From Anaerolineaceae bacterium (GTDB lineage: Bacteria; Chloroflexota; Anaerolineae; Anaerolineales; Anaerolineaceae), in NCBI GenBank assembly GCA_028714615.1, contig JAQTMA010000161.1, positions 1-9,272 of the forward strand: a stretch of DNA of 9,272 nt. The letters are read 5' to 3'. The notes under the pieces are model-generated. The model ran no database searches, was not told where the DNA came from, and saw only the letters and a list, made by a program, of their open reading frames with translations. The stretch's first letter is position 1. The number at the start of each line of letters is the position of its first letter. The translations under genes and the position numbers were made by a program. This document shows, one piece after another, positions 5,754-9,272 of the stretch.

Positions 5754-7184
5754 ATGACCTTGATACACGAATCTGATTTCCGAAACCTGTTTGTAGGGGT
5801 CGAAGCCCACGTTCCCGTGTTGGATGGGTCCATGCGTCCGTACATCAACCTGGATAACGCTGCCTCGACCCCAGCTTGCAAGCGGGCAGCCGGTGCGCTC
5901 AACCAGGGTCTGACGTTTTACAGCAGCGTGCATCGCGGGACCGGATTCAAGAGCCAGCTTTCTACCCGTTTATACGAGCAGGCCCGTCTCACGGTGCTGA
6001 GGTTTCTGCACGCCAACCCGGATGAGCACGTCTGCATCTTCGGCAAGAACGCCACCGAAGCGCTCAATAAGCTTGCCCGCCGCTTTCCGTTCACGCCGGA
6101 ACGAAATATCGTTCTGGTCAGCCTGATGGAACACCATTCGAACGACCTGCCCTGGCGGCCGGTAGCCAACCTCATCCATGTCGCCGTCACCCCAGACGGC
6201 CGCCTGGATGAAGACGATTTTGACCGTCAACTGGCCCGTTACGCTGAGCGAGTGGCGCTGGTATCCATCTCGGGCGCCAGCAACGTGACCGGGTTTCAAA
6301 ACCCAATCCACCGCCTGGCCGAGAAGGCCCACGCAGTCGGAGCTCAGATTGCCGTTGACTGCGCCCAGTTGGCCCCTCACCGCTCCATTGACGTCCGCCC
6401 ACTCTCCGATGCGGGCCACCTGGATTACGTTGCCATTTCTGCGCACAAAATGTACGCACCCTTCGGAACGGGTGCGCTGGTCGGTCGCCGGGATACCTTC
6501 GCGCAAGGGGATCCCGATCTGCGCGGCGGAGGTGAAGTCGAGCTGGTCACGCTTGATTCGGTGCATTGGTCTGCTCCTCCGGACCGGGACGAGGCGGGCA
6601 GCCCTAACACGCTGGGTGCGATTGCCCTGGCGGCTGCCATCGAACAGTTGGAGGAGATCGGTATGCCGCAGGTGGCTGCTCACGAAGCCGAGCTCACTGC
6701 GCACGCCCTGGCGCGGCTCCCGGAAGTCCCCGGCCTGGTCGTTTTGGGCGACTCGCATCCAGACCAGGCTGCCAGCCGCCTGGGGGTCATCCCGGTGTAT
6801 TTAACCGGCGTTTCTCATTTTTTGGCAGCGGCGGTGCTGGGTTACGAGTTTGCCATTGGCGTGCGCAACGGTTGTTTCTGCGCCCACCCCTATATCCTTC
6901 ATCTCTTGCAGGTTCCCGCGGATGAAGTCCGGCGGGTGCGAGCGGCCATGCTGACCGGAGACCGGCGGGACGTCCCGGGATTGGTGCGCATCTCATTCGG
7001 CCTCTATAACACCCTCGCCGAGGTGGATGCGTGTGTCGATGCTTTGAAAAGCATCGCGAAAGGCGCTTACCAGGGTGCCTACTTCCAGGATACTTCCACG
7101 GGCGAGTATCATCCACAAGGGTGGCAGGTGGACTATTCCCCCTACTCTCCATTAAACCTCGAACAAGAAGGAGCATCTCGATGA
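5754..7184 (+). CDS. Class V aminotransferase-fold PLP enzyme, cysteine desulfurase-like
   Basis: A 476-residue PLP enzyme of the NifS/SufS/Csd fold. Visible signatures in order: NLDNAASTP near the N-terminus; MEHHSNDLPW with H127/H128, where SufS has its cofactor-stacking His; SISGASNVTG; VDCAQLAPH, with the Asp expected to hold the pyridine nitrogen; SAHKMYAPFGTG, with K232 as the PLP Schiff-base lysine; and VRNGCFCAHP, where C376 aligns with the SufS catalytic cysteine (C374 sits beside it). It has about 70 residues more than typical SufS, partly a tail with Tyr/Gln/Gly (GAYQGAYFQDTS). The reaction may be sulfur removal from cysteine or another sulfur- or selenium-bearing substrate, or another beta-elimination. 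No Fe-S assembly partner is nearby, which argues against a housekeeping SufS. AAGGAG stands 7 nt before the ATG. The stop overlaps the next start by ATGA, so the two are coupled. Confidence 0.85.
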   Translation: MTLIHESDFRNLFVGVEAHVPVLDGSMRPYINLDNAASTPACKRAAGALNQGLTFYSSVHRGTGFKSQLSTRLYEQARLTVLRFLHANPDEHVCIFGKNATEALNKLARRFPFTPERNIVLVSLMEHHSNDLPWRPVANLIHVAVTPDGRLDEDDFDRQLARYAERVALVSISGASNVTGFQNPIHRLAEKAHAVGAQIAVDCAQLAPHRSIDVRPLSDAGHLDYVAISAHKMYAPFGTGALVGRRDTFAQGDPDLRGGGEVELVTLDSVHWSAPPDRDEAGSPNTLGAIALAAAIEQLEEIGMPQVAAHEAELTAHALARLPEVPGLVVLGDSHPDQAASRLGVIPVYLTGVSHFLAAAVLGYEFAIGVRNGCFCAHPYILHLLQVPADEVRRVRAAMLTGDRRDVPGLVRISFGLYNTLAEVDACVDALKSIAKGAYQGAYFQDTSTGEYHPQGWQVDYSPYSPLNLEQEGASR

Positions 7185-8566
7185 AGCTAACGGTGATCGG
7201 CGGGGGCGGGGTACGCTCCCCCTTGTTCGTCGCCTCTGCCTTACGGCGCGCTGAACAAACCTGTCTGAATGAGCTATGCCTGATGGATATCGATGGGGGC
7301 CGGCTTGAAACGATGAGAGGGCTGTGCCAGGCAGTTGCTCAACATATGGAAAGCTCGGTCAAGATCACCACCACGCTCGACCCACAGGCTGCCCTGCAAG
7401 GCGCCGATTATATCGTCACCACCATCCGGGTTGGAAATGAAGCCGGCCGGGTGTTGGATGAACGCATTGCCTTGCGCCACGGCGTCCTCGGGCAGGAGAC
7501 GACCGGCCCGGGTGGTTTTGCCATGGCGATGCGCAGTATCCCGGCTATTTTAGATTATGCAGCGCTGGCTCAGAAACTGGCCCCGCGGGCCTGGATCTTG
7601 AACTTCACCAACCCGGCCGGGTTGGTCACGCAGGCGTTGCGCTGGAGTGGCTTTGCGCGCACGGTTGGCATTTGCGACGGGGCCAACCTGGCCCAGGCGG
7701 ATGCCTCCAAATGGCTGCAGGTCGAACCACACCGGTTGGTTGCCGAAGTGTTTGGCCTCAACCACCTCTCGTGGACCCGCCGGGTCTGGCTGGATGGCGA
7801 AGACGTGCTGCCAGGGCTCTTAAGGAACCCGGAATACTGCGCCAATAGCAGCATCAAGGTATTTGATTATGACCTCATTCAATTGCTCGGGATGCACCTG
7901 AATGAGTATCTATACTATTATTACTACGCGGAACGGGCGCTCGAGCAGATCCAGCGCGACCGTCAGACGCGGGGTGAAGAAGTCCTGGCGTTGAACCAGA
8001 AGTTGTTCGATACCCTGCGCACTCCTGATCTGCAGGCCCATCCGGAAGAAGCGCTGCGCACCTATATCGGTTATGAAATGCGCCGCAGCGCCACCTATAT
8101 GCACTACGCCCAACCGGCTGGACCGACGATGGAGCAAGCCGACCAGATCGACTTTAGCCCACTGCGCGTCTCGCCGGAAGAAGGCGAAGGGTATGCCGGG
8201 GTGGCCCTGGATATCATCACAGCGCTGGAATCCGGGAAACCGCTGCGCACGGCGCTTAACGTTCCCAACCAGGGAGCCATCGAAAGCATGCACGCCGACG
8301 ACGTAGTCGAGGTCAGTTGCAGCGTTGCGGATGGGGAGATTCGTCCTGTCCACATCGGAGCAGTGCCGCCCATCACCGCGCACCTGATGGGGCAGGTGAA
8401 AAACTACGAACGCCTGGCTGTCGAAGCCATCCTGACCCGTTCGCGCCGCTTAGGCATCCAGGCGCTCATGGAACACCCCCTGGTGCAGTCCTACTCTCGC
8501 TCCACAACGCTGATGGACGAGTATTTGCAGGCCCATGGTGCCTACGTTGGCGACTGGAGTGGGTGA
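7181..8566 (+). CDS. Glycoside hydrolase family 4, NAD-dependent 6-phospho-beta-glucosidase-like
   Basis: A 461-residue member of the unusual GH4 family, which cleaves glycosides by transient oxidation at C3 using bound NAD and a divalent metal. The N-terminus MKLTVIGGGGVRSPLF is the NAD-binding Rossmann loop; the acidic end of the second strand is MDIDGG. GQETTGPGGFA, NFTNPAG (141-147), C165 in VGICDG and H195 in FGLNHLSW are the expected substrate and metal contacts; C165 and H195 are the probable Mn ligands. A run of tyrosines (Y243, Y245-Y249) covers the region of the catalytic base of the BglT subgroup. GH4 length is usually 430-460. The start is the ATG at 7181, 8 nt behind AAGGAG. An open frame further upstream is ignored because it lies inside the PLP gene. 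No sugar PTS is visible here, so a phosphorylated substrate is unproven. The ICDG after the metal cysteine differs from the common LCN(V/I)P form. Confidence 0.9.
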   Translation: MKLTVIGGGGVRSPLFVASALRRAEQTCLNELCLMDIDGGRLETMRGLCQAVAQHMESSVKITTTLDPQAALQGADYIVTTIRVGNEAGRVLDERIALRHGVLGQETTGPGGFAMAMRSIPAILDYAALAQKLAPRAWILNFTNPAGLVTQALRWSGFARTVGICDGANLAQADASKWLQVEPHRLVAEVFGLNHLSWTRRVWLDGEDVLPGLLRNPEYCANSSIKVFDYDLIQLLGMHLNEYLYYYYYAERALEQIQRDRQTRGEEVLALNQKLFDTLRTPDLQAHPEEALRTYIGYEMRRSATYMHYAQPAGPTMEQADQIDFSPLRVSPEEGEGYAGVALDIITALESGKPLRTALNVPNQGAIESMHADDVVEVSCSVADGEIRPVHIGAVPPITAHLMGQVKNYERLAVEAILTRSRRLGIQALMEHPLVQSYSRSTTLMDEYLQAHGAYVGDWSG

Positions 8567-8679
8567 AAGAGCTTGATAGACCGTTTTTAGCGGGTGGATT
8601 TCTCGCGGCTGCCGATCAAGTTGATCGCTAAAGAACCTGGCAATATAGACCATATTTTCCAAATGGTACTTTCTCATCG

Positions 8680-8712
8680 AATACGCTCTGAAATCAGAGC
8701 GTATTGGTTTTA
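8680..8712 (+). terminator. Intrinsic terminator of the PLP enzyme/GH4 operon
   Basis: AATACGCTCTGA (8680-8691) and TCAGAGCGTATT (8694-8705) are a perfect 12-bp inverted repeat, folding with a short A-rich loop, followed by GGTTTT. It begins 113 nt behind the GH4 stop and separates the operon from the toxin-antitoxin module. Two smaller dyads precede it (CGATCAA/TTGATCG at 8613-8627 and ACCAT/ATGGT at 8649-8667); no gene lies in this interval. Confidence 0.75.
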
Positions 8713-8756
8713 AAAGATTGGCAGGGCAGTATGCAGAATATGGATCGTAATGGAAG

Positions 8757-8780
8757 TTGAAATTGCAATTGAAATTGCAA
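8757..8780. repeat. Tandem 12-bp repeat inside a near-palindrome, upstream of the antitoxin promoter
   Basis: TTGAAATTGCAA occurs twice without a gap (8757-8768 and 8769-8780). The surrounding 30 nt (8754-8783) form an imperfect palindrome beginning AAGTTG and ending CAACTT, with 26 of 30 positions symmetric. TTGCAATT/AATTGCAA (8763-8770 and 8773-8780) is a perfect inner dyad. It ends one base before the -35 box of the antitoxin gene, so it is a likely operator. Confidence 0.6.
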
Positions 8781-8781
8781 C

Positions 8782-8822
8782 TTGATTTTCGGATAAAAAT
8801 CTGATATACTGTATATACAGTA
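8782..8822 (+). promoter_or_regulatory. Promoter and 16-bp palindromic operator of the toxin-antitoxin module
   Basis: TTGATT (8782-8787) and TATACT (8805-8810) are spaced by 17 nt. TACTGTATATACAGTA (8807-8822) is a perfect palindrome covering the end of the -10 box and the predicted start. Antitoxins with an AbrB fold usually repress their own promoter through palindromes placed like this, alone or with the toxin; here that is inferred. AAGGAGAG precedes the ATG at 8859. Confidence 0.72.
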
Positions 8823-8858
8823 ATTCTGCATAGGCAGATATACATACGAAGGAGAGAC

Positions 8859-9134
8859 ATGGAACTCACAATTCAAGTCCGAGAACGTGGTGTAGTCACG
8901 CTCCCTGCCGAGTTGCGTGAAAAGTACAATATCGAAAACGGGAAAATCTTCCGCCTAGTGGATCTTGACGGAATCTTTGTATTTGTACCGATGGTGCCAA
9001 TGGTTCCGGAGTTGGCTAACGAGATCGAACGGATTCGTCTGGAAGCTGGCTTGAGTGTTGATGAGCTCTTGGATGATCTCCGCAAACAACGCGAACGGTA
9101 CAACAAGGAAAAGTATGGCAAACAACCCTCCTAA
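8859..9134 (+). CDS. AbrB/MazE-fold (SpoVT-AbrB) antitoxin, VapB-like
   Basis: A 91-residue antitoxin. Residues 1-45 are a swapped-hairpin AbrB-type DNA-binding domain: MELTIQVRERGVVTLPAELR, then KYNIENGKIFRLVDLDGIFVF. Residues from about 50 to 91 are charged and helical (ELANEIERIRLEAGLSVDEL and a Lys/Arg/Glu tail); this part should wrap the toxin. The start follows AAGGAGAG at 5 nt. The stop lies 20 nt inside the following PIN toxin gene, so translation of the two is coupled. Autoregulation through the palindrome at 8807-8822 and the tandem repeat at 8757-8780 is likely. The PMVPMVPEL junction between the domains is a small repeat seen directly. The pair is a type II module; the cellular trigger cannot be read from sequence. 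Confidence 0.87.
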   Translation: MELTIQVRERGVVTLPAELREKYNIENGKIFRLVDLDGIFVFVPMVPMVPELANEIERIRLEAGLSVDELLDDLRKQRERYNKEKYGKQPS

Positions 9135-9272
9135 ACCGCGCATCTTCGTAGATGCTGATGTCCTTTTTGCGGGTGCAGCTTCACCAAACGAGCATAGTGC
9201 CAGCTTGGTGATCCTCCGAATGGCAGAAATCACGTTGATCGAAGCGGTGGCGAGTGAGCAAATCATCACCGA
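9115..9272 (+). CDS. PIN-domain toxin, VapC-like ribonuclease (3' end outside window)
   Basis: The first 52 codons of a toxin gene that begins inside the antitoxin gene (ATG 9115, 20-nt overlap) and runs off the right edge. After a short leader MANNPPKPR comes RIFVDADVLFAGAASPNEHS, the first strand and helix of a PIN domain, with D13 as the first acidic catalytic residue. LIEAVASEQIIT is the start of the next PIN helix; the partial last codon GA- would give Asp or Glu where the family has its second acidic residue. PIN toxins are metal-dependent RNases, commonly cutting tRNA or rRNA. AAGGAA stands 4 nt before the ATG. Confidence 0.82.
   Translation, partial: MANNPPKPRIFVDADVLFAGAASPNEHSASLVILRMAEITLIEAVASEQIIT

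Noticed and set aside
5970..6758. 262-codon open frame on the minus strand
   Set aside because: It is antisense to the PLP enzyme gene, with no recognisable motif and no ribosome site; high GC leaves such frames open.
7031..7180. Upstream extension of the GH4 frame to a start at 7031
   Set aside because: It lies inside the PLP enzyme gene, has no ribosome site, and the GH4 fold begins exactly at the ATG at 7181 with MKLTVIGGGG.
8807..8822. Palindrome resembling a LexA box (CTGT...ACAG)
   Set aside because: The spacing between CTGT and ACAG is 4 nt, where the Escherichia coli LexA box has 8; the position fits antitoxin autoregulation better.

Overview
The window (9,272 nt) reads as a chromosomal piece of a moderately GC-rich bacterium with compact gene clusters, strong Shine-Dalgarno sites and AT-rich promoters. 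The mix of a very large FtsX-type permease, a cupredoxin lipoprotein, a GH4 glycosidase and a VapBC-type module would fit Chloroflexota (Anaerolineae-like). That taxon is an inference from gene content; no marker gene is present.

Left part, minus strand (1-2523): a 5'-complete ABC transporter permease that runs off the left edge. Eleven nt upstream lies a very short gene for a signal-peptide-bearing secreted peptide. It has a perfect AGGAGG ribosome site, but an in-frame TGA interrupts it at codon 12. The stop codon of the small gene is fused to the ribosome site of the permease (TAAGGG), so the two look like one transcription and translation unit.

2524-3080 holds no intact gene. It contains a perfect hairpin upstream of the peptide/permease unit, a decayed minus-strand reading frame, and a well-formed sigma-70 promoter bracketed by a perfect 14-bp inverted repeat. 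That promoter serves the next gene.

3081-4328 (+) encodes an FAD/NAD(P)H-dependent flavoprotein monooxygenase-like oxidoreductase and ends in a terminator shared with a convergent cluster. That cluster (5509 to 4415, minus strand) has one strong promoter and three small genes: two uncharacterised membrane proteins of 106 residues each, then a cupredoxin lipoprotein. It looks like a surface copper/electron-transfer unit. Its first gene ends in a 15-nt exact complement of the 16S rRNA tail that serves no visible start codon. Nested dyads (5599-5634) lie between this promoter and the next divergent operon.

5754-8566 (+) is a two-gene operon with an ATGA overlap: a class V PLP enzyme of the cysteine desulfurase type, then an NAD-dependent GH4 glycosidase of the 6-phospho-beta-glucosidase group. 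A foldable leader precedes it and an intrinsic terminator follows it. The pairing is unusual and may point to processing of a sulfur- or amino-modified sugar; this is speculative.

8757-9272 (+) is a toxin-antitoxin module: an AbrB/MazE-fold antitoxin whose promoter carries a 16-bp perfect palindrome and a tandem 12-mer, overlapped by a PIN-domain toxin gene cut by the right edge.
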